Positions 34,103 to 40,811 of a stretch of DNA of 40,811 nt are shown here, piece after piece. The notes under the pieces were generated by a model. That model did not search any database, had not been told where the DNA came from, and worked only from the letters and a program-made list of their open reading frames with translations. Both the position numbers and the translations under genes were made by a program. The stretch is from an uncultured Enhydrobacter sp. (GTDB lineage Bacteria; Pseudomonadota; Gammaproteobacteria; Pseudomonadales; Moraxellaceae): assembly GCA_946222995.1 (NCBI GenBank), contig CAMIOS010000020.1:1-40811 (forward strand). Direction: 5' to 3'. Within the stretch, counting starts at the first letter, position 1. Every line of letters begins with the position of its first letter.

Positions 34103-35823
34103 TGCAAAACAATCTGCAAGACAAACACCCTGCGACAGCCGCTAGCGAATTTTTTAAACTTCGAGAGCTTATTAGCGGACAATTTGGCGGTTGGGCGTTG
34201 GCATTGTTATTGGGTATCGTCACAGCCATTGCTACTATAGGGCTGTTAATGCTCTCTGGCTGGTTTATTTCGGCAGCGGCATTGGCAGGGTTTGCGGCGT
34301 TGGGTTTGCATTTATTCAATTACTTAATGCCTTCTGCCATGATTCGCTTATTTGCTATCGTACGTACTGCAGGGCGATATGGCGAGTTGATAGTGTCGCA
34401 CCAAGCCATTTTTAAATTACTTCAATCATTACGAGTCCGCTTTTTTAATCAGTTTGCTCGTCTATTGCCTCGTGAACTGCCTGCCGATTTACGTTCGGCT
34501 CATACCATGCACCGCTTGACCCATGACATCGATGTGTTGGATGAATATGTGCTACGGGTAGTGTCGCCTTGGGTGCAAGCCATTGTGGTGATGCTGATAT
34601 TGGCAACATTACTGTGGGTATGGCTACCTGTGGCAGTAAATATTAAGGTACTTTTGATTAGCTTATTGCTATTGACAGGGTTATTAATTCCGCTAATAGC
34701 TTCTATCTACGGCATTCAGCGTGCGGATGAACAACATACCCTTGCTGAGCAACGTCGTGTGAGTCTGTTAGAGCCGATGTCTGCCTTGACCCATTTACTG
34801 CTGTGGCAGCGATGGGATAGTGAGATTAGTAAATTCTTGCACCAAGACCAAGCTTATGAAACCACCCAACATCAAACCCAAAAAACTCGGGGATGGGCGA
34901 TGATGCTCGTGCAACTGGGTTTGGCAATCACCTTGATATTGATGTTGTTTTGGATAAGCCAAACACCAAAACTTGACGTACCGTTGACATTGGCAGCGGT
35001 GCTGGGATTGTTGGGTGTGGGTGAAATTGTCGTACCGCTTGCCAGTAATTACTTAGCCTTTGGTAATAGCCTTGCCGCCAAAAATCGTCTTAATCAATTG
35101 CTCGTCGCCCAATCAAACCCAAAAAATAGGGTGTCGATTGAAGCGATTTTAGCCGCCAATCAACCTTTACAATTACAAGCAACTGACTTGACCGCAAAAA
35201 TGCCCAAAGCGGTGGTCGGATTTTCGCATTTGACCTTTACAGTCAACCAAGGCAAGCCGCTTCTGATTACAGGCGCATCGGGCGCCGGTAAGTCCACGCT
35301 TCTTCAAGTATTGGCAGGCGAAATTTTACCCCAATCTGGCGCAATTTCATTAAATGGCAAAGACTGGCAAATAATTGATTGGCATACACATGACAAGAAT
35401 TTGTTTGGTTATTTGGGACAGCAGATAGATATTTTTGACCAAACCTTGGCTCAAAATTTACGTCTCGGTAAACCCACCGCCACCGAAGATGAACTTTGGC
35501 AAGTATTGGACGATGTGGGGCTAAAAACGTGGGCAAATAGCCAGCCACAAGGCTTACATACCCCACTGGGTGAATATGGGATGGCAGTATCAGGGGGACA
35601 AGCCAGACGGATCGCATTGGCAAGATTGTTGCTCTCGCCCAAAAAGGTGTTGATGCTTGATGAGCCATTTGCAGGGCTTGATGAAGTAAACCGAGCGCAC
35701 GTTTGGCAGCGGCTGTGTGAATATCAAAAAGAGGGGTTATTGGTTGTCGTGACCCATCAGGTTTGGCAATCCTGTGAACAAGTCGATATGCTTCACTTGG
35801 CAGATCCGGTGGTGGTTGCCTAA
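34102..35823 (+). CDS. cydC: thiol reductant ABC exporter subunit CydC
   Basis: Second half of CydDC. The 573 residues have the ABC transporter membrane domain (first helix near residues 28-56), Walker A TGASGAGKST near 389, signature VSGGQARRIALAR near 495 and Walker B VLMLDEPFAGLDE near 516. Start ATG shares its A with the cydD stop, so translation is coupled. The presence of both halves next to each other separates these from generic lipid-exporting MsbA-type ABC proteins. It ends the run before a strong terminator. Confidence 0.92.
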   Translation: MQNNLQDKHPATAASEFFKLRELISGQFGGWALALLLGIVTAIATIGLLMLSGWFISAAALAGFAALGLHLFNYLMPSAMIRLFAIVRTAGRYGELIVSHQAIFKLLQSLRVRFFNQFARLLPRELPADLRSAHTMHRLTHDIDVLDEYVLRVVSPWVQAIVVMLILATLLWVWLPVAVNIKVLLISLLLLTGLLIPLIASIYGIQRADEQHTLAEQRRVSLLEPMSALTHLLLWQRWDSEISKFLHQDQAYETTQHQTQKTRGWAMMLVQLGLAITLILMLFWISQTPKLDVPLTLAAVLGLLGVGEIVVPLASNYLAFGNSLAAKNRLNQLLVAQSNPKNRVSIEAILAANQPLQLQATDLTAKMPKAVVGFSHLTFTVNQGKPLLITGASGAGKSTLLQVLAGEILPQSGAISLNGKDWQIIDWHTHDKNLFGYLGQQIDIFDQTLAQNLRLGKPTATEDELWQVLDDVGLKTWANSQPQGLHTPLGEYGMAVSGGQARRIALARLLLSPKKVLMLDEPFAGLDEVNRAHVWQRLCEYQKEGLLVVVTHQVWQSCEQVDMLHLADPVVVA

Positions 35824-35861
35824 ACATATTTATTGGTTGCAAGTTTATGCCAAATATCAAT

Positions 35862-35892
35862 AAAAAAACGCCGATAAGACTGGCGTTTTTTT
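35862..35892. terminator. strong terminator between cydC and the acidic-protein gene
   Basis: An 11-base stem AAAAAAACGCC/GGCGTTTTTTT with a nine-base loop. It has A and T tracts on both flanks and can serve the converging genes on each side. Confidence 0.88.
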
Positions 35893-35916
35893 ACTAAAAC
35901 CTATCAAAAATAAGGC

Positions 35917-36174
35917 TTAATCCCGATAACTTTCAACAACAGCATCGGGATCAGCGATATCTCGAATGCTAGGATAATGGTCTTCGTTTATACCGTCTTC
36001 CACCAATAATTCATCAATACGTTGCTCGTCAATATTTTGACGATAGATCGGGGTTAGGCCGCTTTCATCTGCTTCAATATGGCTAGCAGATAACGCCGCA
36101 TCATCCAGCACAGTTTCAAAATTTTCTGGATCAATATCGGTCAAACTTTCAATTTTTTTATCTGTTGTCATCAT
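35917..36174 (-). CDS. small acidic protein, function unknown
   Basis: An 85-residue product dominated by Asp and Glu (segments TDIDPENFETVLDD and NIDEQRIDELLVEDG), without signal peptide or membrane helix, so cytoplasmic and strongly acidic. ATG 36174 follows AAGGA by five bases; the open frame extends 26 codons upstream, but that part has no ribosome site. It is divergent from the beta-helix lipoprotein gene. I recognise no family. Confidence 0.6.
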   Translation of the reverse strand: MMTTDKKIESLTDIDPENFETVLDDAALSASHIEADESGLTPIYRQNIDEQRIDELLVEDGINEDHYPSIRDIADPDAVVESYRD

Positions 36175-36301
36175 TTTTTCCTTATTGATAATCCGTGACA
36201 AATCATTATGGTACAGAGGCAGGCGGTTTTGTTCTATATTATCCCTGTGCAATTTGTGTTATTTTAATACACATCGACCGGCTTAAACATACCTAAATAT
36301 T

Positions 36302-37732
36302 ATGCAAATCTGTTATCAATTGACTTCAAATCTTCGGAAAAATTCATTTTTCGCTGTCGTATGTATTACCGCTGTCGCCTTAGTCGCATGTCATAGTGTT
36401 AATAATTCTGATCAAATGAATTTATCAAAAAAACAGCTGACCCAAACTTTTAATCAACTTAGCAATCAGCCTTTAACTGCTGAGCAGAATGCCAACCATT
36501 TTAATAAATTATCTGCCGTCAAAACTTTAGATTGTGGCAGCCTACAAACCGGCAAGGCTATTACGCTAATAGGCCACAATCAGATTCCCAAAGACTGCGA
36601 GTTGTGGCAAAAAAACACGCATTTTATCATCGAGCAAAATGATACCAGCCTTGATTGTCAAGGTGTGTCCATGAGTGCCACCGATGCTGATTTAACCGCG
36701 ATCACCATCCGCACGCCTAACGACCATCAAGCAGGCATCCATAATATCCGCATCAATAACTGTGCTTTATCCGGTTATGGGCATGGGGTAGTGATCGAAC
36801 AAAAAACGCCCGCTAATGTACGATACGAAGAACTATTACAGCAACAAACCACACTTGAACAACAGCGAGCGCAATCGCCCCATGATATTTTGCTCAATCG
36901 TATCTTAGTTAATGGCAGTAAAAATTCAGGGGTTTTTATTGGTGACCACGTACAACATGTGACACTTGCAAATAGTCGGGTGCAAAACTCGGGTACAGTG
37001 GGTGTATATTTAGAGTTTGGTAGTGGTCATAATCAGATTATATACAGCCAATTTAATGGCAACGGCTTTCGCCAACTAAATATGGTTGGGATGGGTATCG
37101 GTAAACCCAATCGGGAAGCCATCGCTGTGGATTCGTCTGCCAATAATCTCATTGCCCATAACCAATTTGATGGCAATGGGGCAGGGGGTATTTTTTTGTA
37201 CCGAAACTGTTTTGAACACGCTGATGACGCTACCCAAACCAATCATTTTTTACGTACACAAGGCAGTAATAACAACCAAATCCTGTACAATACCTTTAAC
37301 CATGAACCTGTCGGCATCTGGGTTGCCGCTCGCCAATCTCGAAACCTTAAAGGTTTTGCGTGCGGGGCGTATTTAATAAAGTCCGATATGGTGTCGAGTT
37401 ACCATTTGGATGAGAGTGAACAAAATAGCCTGTTTCATAACCAGTTTAATCGCTTAGAAAAAGCGATTATCCTTGAAGATGATAACAACGTGGTAAGCTT
37501 TAATCAATTTAGCCCAAACGTTAAATTACCGATTAGCGTCGGCTCAAAGATTCGCGAACAGTCAAACCAAGGCGTGGTTAAGGGCAATCAACTTAATGAC
37601 AATATATTTGCCACAACTGACCCTATCACACAACTTATTGAGTTTATCGGTAAAAGCAGTGAGCATAATTTGCATTGTAACAATATAACCACCGCTCATC
37701 AGCGATTAGATAACGTGTGCTTAGTAAACTGA
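36302..37732 (+). CDS. right-handed parallel beta-helix lipoprotein (NosD-like)
   Basis: Probable envelope lipoprotein of 476 residues. A 29-residue signal segment ends in the lipobox LVAC with Cys30 lipidated. From about residue 80 the chain shows irregular coil repeats typical of pectate-lyase or NosD-type beta-helices, with recurring patterns such as NNLIAHNQFDGNGAGGIFL, NNNQILYNTFNHEPVGIW and NNVVSFNQFSP. There are scattered cysteines near the start and end (for example around residues 78-80 and 460). No nos genes are nearby, so the copper-delivery role of NosD is not implied. The upstream ribosome site is weak. Its ligand or substrate is unknown. Confidence 0.75.
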   Translation: MQICYQLTSNLRKNSFFAVVCITAVALVACHSVNNSDQMNLSKKQLTQTFNQLSNQPLTAEQNANHFNKLSAVKTLDCGSLQTGKAITLIGHNQIPKDCELWQKNTHFIIEQNDTSLDCQGVSMSATDADLTAITIRTPNDHQAGIHNIRINNCALSGYGHGVVIEQKTPANVRYEELLQQQTTLEQQRAQSPHDILLNRILVNGSKNSGVFIGDHVQHVTLANSRVQNSGTVGVYLEFGSGHNQIIYSQFNGNGFRQLNMVGMGIGKPNREAIAVDSSANNLIAHNQFDGNGAGGIFLYRNCFEHADDATQTNHFLRTQGSNNNQILYNTFNHEPVGIWVAARQSRNLKGFACGAYLIKSDMVSSYHLDESEQNSLFHNQFNRLEKAIILEDDNNVVSFNQFSPNVKLPISVGSKIREQSNQGVVKGNQLNDNIFATTDPITQLIEFIGKSSEHNLHCNNITTAHQRLDNVCLVN

Positions 37733-37773
37733 TTATCCTAGTGCTGAATTTTTTAAGCCAGTTATTTATTTAT

Positions 37774-37806
37774 TCAAAAAAATAAGCCAACGTTAAGTTG
37801 GCTTAT
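37774..37806 (-). terminator. terminator of bfmR
   Basis: A ten-base perfect stem ATAAGCCAAC/GTTGGCTTAT (37782-37791 with 37797-37806) with a five-base loop is followed on the minus strand by seven T. It lies 31 bases after the bfmR stop. Confidence 0.85.
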
Positions 37807-37837
37807 AATTATTAACAAACAGACCGTAAATAAATAA

Positions 37838-38545
37838 TTAGTTTTCTTTTACAAACAGATATCCCTTACTACGTACTGTTTTGATACGTTTTGGATTTTC
37901 GGGATCATCACCAATCTTTGGTCGAATACGAGAAATACGTACATCAATTGAGCGGTCTTGACCATCATATTCAATACCACGAAGACGCTCAAAAATATCT
38001 TCACGCGACAGGATGCGTCCTGCATTAGACGCTAATAACCACAATAAGTCATATTCCGCACTGGTAAAATCGACTAATTCGTCATTTAGTGTTACCGAGC
38101 GGCCACCATTGTCAATCACCAAATCACCAAATTCTAAACGTTGCGGCATATCGTCGGTGGGTGTGGTTTCAGAACGACGTAACAGCGCACGGATACGAGC
38201 TAACAAGACACGAGGCTGAACGGGCTTAGCAACATAGTCATCTGCCCCCATCTCTAGACCTAACACTTGATCCATATCTTCAGTACGGGCAGTCAACATC
38301 AAAATGGGATTATGAAAATGTGGACGTACCTCACGGCACACTGTTAAGCCATCGCTACCAGGCAGCATCACATCTAATACTACCATATCAGGCTGTTCGC
38401 TTACAATGCGACGAATCGCACGATTACCATCGGTTTCAATGGCTACTTCCAGTCCATTCTTACGAAGGTAATCTTGCGTAAGCGTGGCTAAGCGCTCATC
38501 ATCTTCTACGATTAATACTCGGGGTATTGCTTCTTCTTCTACCAT
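37838..38545 (-). CDS. bfmR: two-component response regulator BfmR (RstA/OmpR class)
   Basis: Transcription regulator of the BfmRS envelope/biofilm system. The 235 residues start MVEEEAIPRV, with the receiver domain phospho-acceptor Asp58 in VVLDVMLPG and conserved Lys near 108 in DDYVAKPVQPRVLLARIRALLRR. The OmpR-type winged helix follows, and SAEYDLLWLLASNAGRILSR is what I remember for Acinetobacter BfmR, as is the ending VRSKGYLFVKE. ATG 38545 is five bases after GGAGG; a TTG four codons upstream overlaps that site. Its kinase BfmS lies at 7884-9587, 28 kb away, so this is a solitary transcription unit. Confidence 0.95.
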   Translation of the reverse strand: MVEEEAIPRVLIVEDDERLATLTQDYLRKNGLEVAIETDGNRAIRRIVSEQPDMVVLDVMLPGSDGLTVCREVRPHFHNPILMLTARTEDMDQVLGLEMGADDYVAKPVQPRVLLARIRALLRRSETTPTDDMPQRLEFGDLVIDNGGRSVTLNDELVDFTSAEYDLLWLLASNAGRILSREDIFERLRGIEYDGQDRSIDVRISRIRPKIGDDPENPKRIKTVRSKGYLFVKEN

Positions 38546-38768
38546 CACTACCTCCAAAAAACCTACTTAAATTACTATCTTTAAATATGTTGTTCTACCA
38601 TAAAATAACAGTTAACGCAATAATTTACAAAGACACTGTTTGTTGTATCACAATAAACAAATAATGTAGCGAAAAAATAGCAAATTTAATATTGTTAAAA
38701 CGTAACTAATTCATAACGCTTAAATATCTATACATAAATCTTTAAAAAAACATCTTAAAAATTGTATA
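38546..38768 (-). promoter_or_regulatory. bfmR upstream region with tandem 11-bp repeat
   Basis: AT-rich gap without a gene. Read on the minus strand, 38717-38696 holds two 11-base copies, GTTATGAATTA and GTTACGTTTTA, identical at 8 of 11 positions. OmpR-class regulators bind such tandem repeats with 10-11 base spacing, so this may be an autoregulatory site, about 150 bases before the bfmR start. I could not place the promoter. Confidence 0.4.
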
Positions 38769-38798
38769 AAAAAACAGTAACCAAAGTTACTGTTTTTT
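38769..38798. terminator. terminator of the atp operon
   Basis: A 13-base stem AAAAAACAGTAAC/GTTACTGTTTTTT with a CAAA loop lies about 27 bases beyond the atpC stop. It has T tracts in both directions and marks the end of the atp operon. Confidence 0.88.
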
Positions 38799-38824
38799 AT
38801 AAACTACCTTAAAGTAAACGGCGG

Positions 38825-39241
38825 TTAGGCACGGTTACGATATTTTTGCAATGTCTGTAATTGTGCCACCGATTCAGCCAATGCGGTTAAGGCCGCTGTG
38901 GTATCAATATCTTGTTTTTGGTTTTGCAATAATTGTTCTGCATCACGGCGAGCTTGTAGTATTTTGGCTTCATCTAAGTCATGCGCTCGCACTGCCGAAT
39001 CCGCTAAGACGGTAACGACATGGGGCTGCACTTCTAACACGCCACCTGAGATATAAACCATTTCATCAGTTCCATTGGCGGTTTTGATATTCATTGTGCC
39101 AGGTTTTAACAAGGTAATATAAGGGATATGACCTGGCAAGATACCGACCTCACCTTCGACCCCTGTCGCCACTAGCATACTAATTTCACCAGTATAAATC
39201 GTTTCTTTGGCGCTGACGACATTACATTGTAAAGTTGCCAC
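38825..39241 (-). CDS. atpC: F1F0 ATP synthase epsilon subunit
   Basis: Inhibitory and coupling subunit of the rotor stalk. The 138 residues have the N-terminal beta-sandwich (GEVGILPGHIPYITLLKPG) and the C-terminal two-helix hairpin rich in Ala, Gln and Asp. The start is GTG 39241, with AGGAG seven bases upstream; no upstream ATG is suitable. It ends the operon after atpD, from which it is separated by a 90-base gap with a hairpin. Confidence 0.95.
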   Translation of the reverse strand: MATLQCNVVSAKETIYTGEISMLVATGVEGEVGILPGHIPYITLLKPGTMNIKTANGTDEMVYISGGVLEVQPHVVTVLADSAVRAHDLDEAKILQARRDAEQLLQNQKQDIDTTAALTALAESVAQLQTLQKYRNRA

Positions 39242-39272
39242 AGTTTTCTCCTAGGAATTAGTTATCTCATAT

Positions 39273-39305
39273 AAAGATGAAAGCAACATAGTTACTTTCA
39301 TCTTT
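39273..39305. other. perfect hairpin in the atpD-atpC gap
   Basis: An 11-base perfect stem AAAGATGAAAG/CTTTCATCTTT with an 11-base loop, between the atpD stop and the atpC ribosome site. On the minus strand the stem is followed by ATATGAG rather than a T run, so full termination is unlikely. It may stabilise atpD mRNA or lower atpC expression. Confidence 0.8.
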
Positions 39306-39331
39306 GTTAACGTTGGAATTAACCGATTGGA

Positions 39332-40753
39332 TTAGCCACGTAGTTTTTCAGCGGCAGCAACCACTTCATCAATACCACCTTTCATATAGAACGCTTGTTC
39401 TGGTAAGTCGTCATAATCACCATTTAAAATCGCTTTAAAGCTTTGAATGGTATCACGGATAGGAACATATTTACCAGGTGCCCCGGTAAAGACTTCTGCC
39501 ACGTGGAAAGGTTGTGATAAGAAACGTTGGATTTTACGCGCACGATAGACGACTAATTTATCATCTTCTGATAACTCATCCATACCCAAAATCGCAATAA
39601 TATCTTTTAACTCTTTAAAGCGTTGTAATACTTGCTGTACACCACGGGCAACGCTGTAATGCTCTTCACCAATGATTTGTGGATCTAACTGACGAGAGGT
39701 TGAGTCTAATGGATCGACCGCTGGGTATATACCTTGTGAAGCGATATCACGAGATAAAGTGACTGTCGAGTCTAAGTGAGCAAACGTCGTCGCAGGTGAC
39801 GGGTCAGTTAAGTCATCGGCAGGTACATAGACCGCTTGAATTGACGTAATCGAACCTGTTTTAGTGGAGGTAATACGCTCTTGTAACACCCCCATTTCTT
39901 CTGCCAATGTGGGCTGATAACCTACTGCCGATGGCATACGACCAAGCAAGGCTGATACTTCAGTACCTGCCAAGGTATAACGATAGATATTATCTACGAA
40001 TAATAATACGTCACGACCTTTACCGTTTTCGTCTTTTTCATCGCGGAAGTATTCTGCCATGGTCAAACCTGTCAAAGCAACACGCAGACGGTTTCCAGGT
40101 GGCTCATTCATCTGACCATACACCATTGCAACTTTCGATTGGGTAAAGTCTTCGGTATTAACCACACCTGCTTCTTGCATTTCATGATAAAAGTCATTAC
40201 CTTCACGGGTACGCTCACCCACACCGGCAAATACCGACAACCCTGAATGTTGTAAGGCGATGTTGTTAATCAATTCCATCATGTTAACGGTTTTACCAAC
40301 ACCTGCACCACCGAACAAACCGACTTTACCCCCTTTGGCAAATGGACAAAGCAAGTCAATCACTTTAATACCTGTTTCTAACAATTCGGTTGAGTTAGAT
40401 TGTTCATCATAGGTAGGGGCTTCACGGTGGATAGACCAAGTGGTATCTGCCTGCACAGGTCCTGCTTCATCAATCGGACGACCCAATACATCCATGATAC
40501 GACCCAACGTACCTTGTCCTACCGGCACAGAGATGGGTGCCCCTGTATTACTCACTGGCAAACCACGTTTTAGACCTTCCGTTGAACCCATCGCAATGGT
40601 ACGCACAACGCCATCACCAAGCTGTTGTTGAACTTCTAGGGTGGTTTCGGTATTTTCAACTTTTAAAGCATCATAAATTTTTGGCACACTTTGACGGTCA
40701 AATTCAACGTCAATCACCGCGCCAATAATCTGTACAATACGACCGCTACTCAT
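39332..40753 (-). CDS. atpD: F1F0 ATP synthase beta subunit
   Basis: Catalytic subunit of F1. The 473 residues include Walker A GGAGVGKT at 148-155 with Lys154 and Thr155, catalytic Glu180 and Arg181 in GERTREG, Walker B LLFVDNIYRYT, and the conserved IGEEHY and DELSEDDK segments near the C-terminus. AAGGAG lies seven bases before ATG 40753. It lies between atpG and atpC, the standard order. Confidence 0.98.
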   Translation of the reverse strand: MSSGRIVQIIGAVIDVEFDRQSVPKIYDALKVENTETTLEVQQQLGDGVVRTIAMGSTEGLKRGLPVSNTGAPISVPVGQGTLGRIMDVLGRPIDEAGPVQADTTWSIHREAPTYDEQSNSTELLETGIKVIDLLCPFAKGGKVGLFGGAGVGKTVNMMELINNIALQHSGLSVFAGVGERTREGNDFYHEMQEAGVVNTEDFTQSKVAMVYGQMNEPPGNRLRVALTGLTMAEYFRDEKDENGKGRDVLLFVDNIYRYTLAGTEVSALLGRMPSAVGYQPTLAEEMGVLQERITSTKTGSITSIQAVYVPADDLTDPSPATTFAHLDSTVTLSRDIASQGIYPAVDPLDSTSRQLDPQIIGEEHYSVARGVQQVLQRFKELKDIIAILGMDELSEDDKLVVYRARKIQRFLSQPFHVAEVFTGAPGKYVPIRDTIQSFKAILNGDYDDLPEQAFYMKGGIDEVVAAAEKLRG

Positions 40754-40778
40754 TACGCTCTCCTTGAATGTAGGTCAA

Positions 40779-40811
40779 TTATGAAACAGCAGCAGCACCG
40801 CCAACGATTTC
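40779..40811 (-). CDS. atpG: F1F0 ATP synthase gamma subunit (C-terminal end only)
   Basis: The last ten codons, EIVGGAAAVS, then TAA, read leftward from the window edge. EIVGGAAAV is the usual end of the gamma subunit, and the position directly upstream of atpD fits. The rest lies outside the window. Confidence 0.85.
   Translation of the reverse strand, partial: EIVGGAAAVS

Noticed and set aside
35267..35860. 197-codon open frame antisense to cydC
   Set aside because: It lies opposite the ABC ATPase domain of cydC, has no family features, and runs across the cydC stop region.
36175..36252. 26-codon N-terminal extension of the acidic protein
   Set aside because: There is no ribosome site before the upstream start, while AAGGA is well placed before ATG 36174.
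39228..39241. TTACATTGTAAAG sequence at the start of atpC, same as upstream of bfmS
   Set aside because: It lies within the first codons of atpC, and a coding explanation is sufficient; treated as coincidence.

Overview
The window looks like ordinary chromosome from a moderately AT-rich gammaproteobacterium of the family Moraxellaceae (Moraxella or Psychrobacter-like; Moraxella osloensis would fit). The best single clue is the response regulator at 37838-38545. It is nearly identical, as I remember it, to Acinetobacter BfmR over the whole receiver and winged-helix domains, and the kinase at 7884-9587 resembles BfmS. Gene neighbourhoods are typical of gammaproteobacteria: lptFG divergent from pepA-holC, yqiA next to parE, cmoA-cmoB, argS followed by a SPOR protein, and atpG-atpD-atpC. 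I see no phage, insertion sequence, CRISPR array, rRNA or tRNA. This is core genome with a few oddities.

Layout. 1-2.4 kb: large-subunit catalase katE. 2.4-7.5 kb (minus strand): nsrR, a threonine aldolase-type PLP enzyme, then cydA-cydB-cydX for cytochrome bd. 7.9-9.9 kb: kinase bfmS and a tiny membrane protein. 10-12 kb (minus): hisH overlapping an EnvZ-type kinase. 12.1-13.6 kb: cbpA-cbpM co-chaperone and modulator. 13.6-17.6 kb (minus): a DUF305 lipoprotein, a TDG/Mug-like glycosylase, and lptF-lptG. 17.8-19.9 kb: pepA-holC. 20.1-21.3 kb: sstT interrupted by an in-frame stop. 21.4-23.7 kb (minus): two paralogous small secreted Lys/Thr-rich proteins and a YbhN-type membrane protein. 24-29.3 kb: yqiA-parE, an acyltransferase, cmoA-cmoB, and a DUF2788 protein on the other strand. 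29.7-35.8 kb: argS, a SPOR protein and cydD-cydC. 35.9-37.7 kb: a small acidic protein divergent from a beta-helix lipoprotein. 37.8-40.8 kb (minus): bfmR, then atpC, atpD and the last codons of atpG.

How the genes connect. Cytochrome bd structural genes (cydABX) and the CydDC exporter needed for bd assembly lie 27 kb apart in the same window. The nitric-oxide sensor NsrR lies upstream of cydABX on the same strand, and bd oxidases are NO-tolerant, so a regulatory link is plausible but unproven. BfmS and BfmR are both present but 28 kb apart, and an EnvZ-type kinase has no adjacent regulator.

Most worth a second look: (1) NsrR carries about 90 extra residues between its first and second cluster cysteines, including a His-rich tandem repeat; (2) two adjacent small secreted basic proteins share a conserved core of the form EVN-x3-PAD-x3-NESR; (3) sstT has a single in-frame TAA in an otherwise full-length reading frame; (4) bfmS and bfmR are split; (5) yqiA has an in-frame 60-bp internal duplication; (6) a perfect 11-bp-stem hairpin lies between atpD and atpC.
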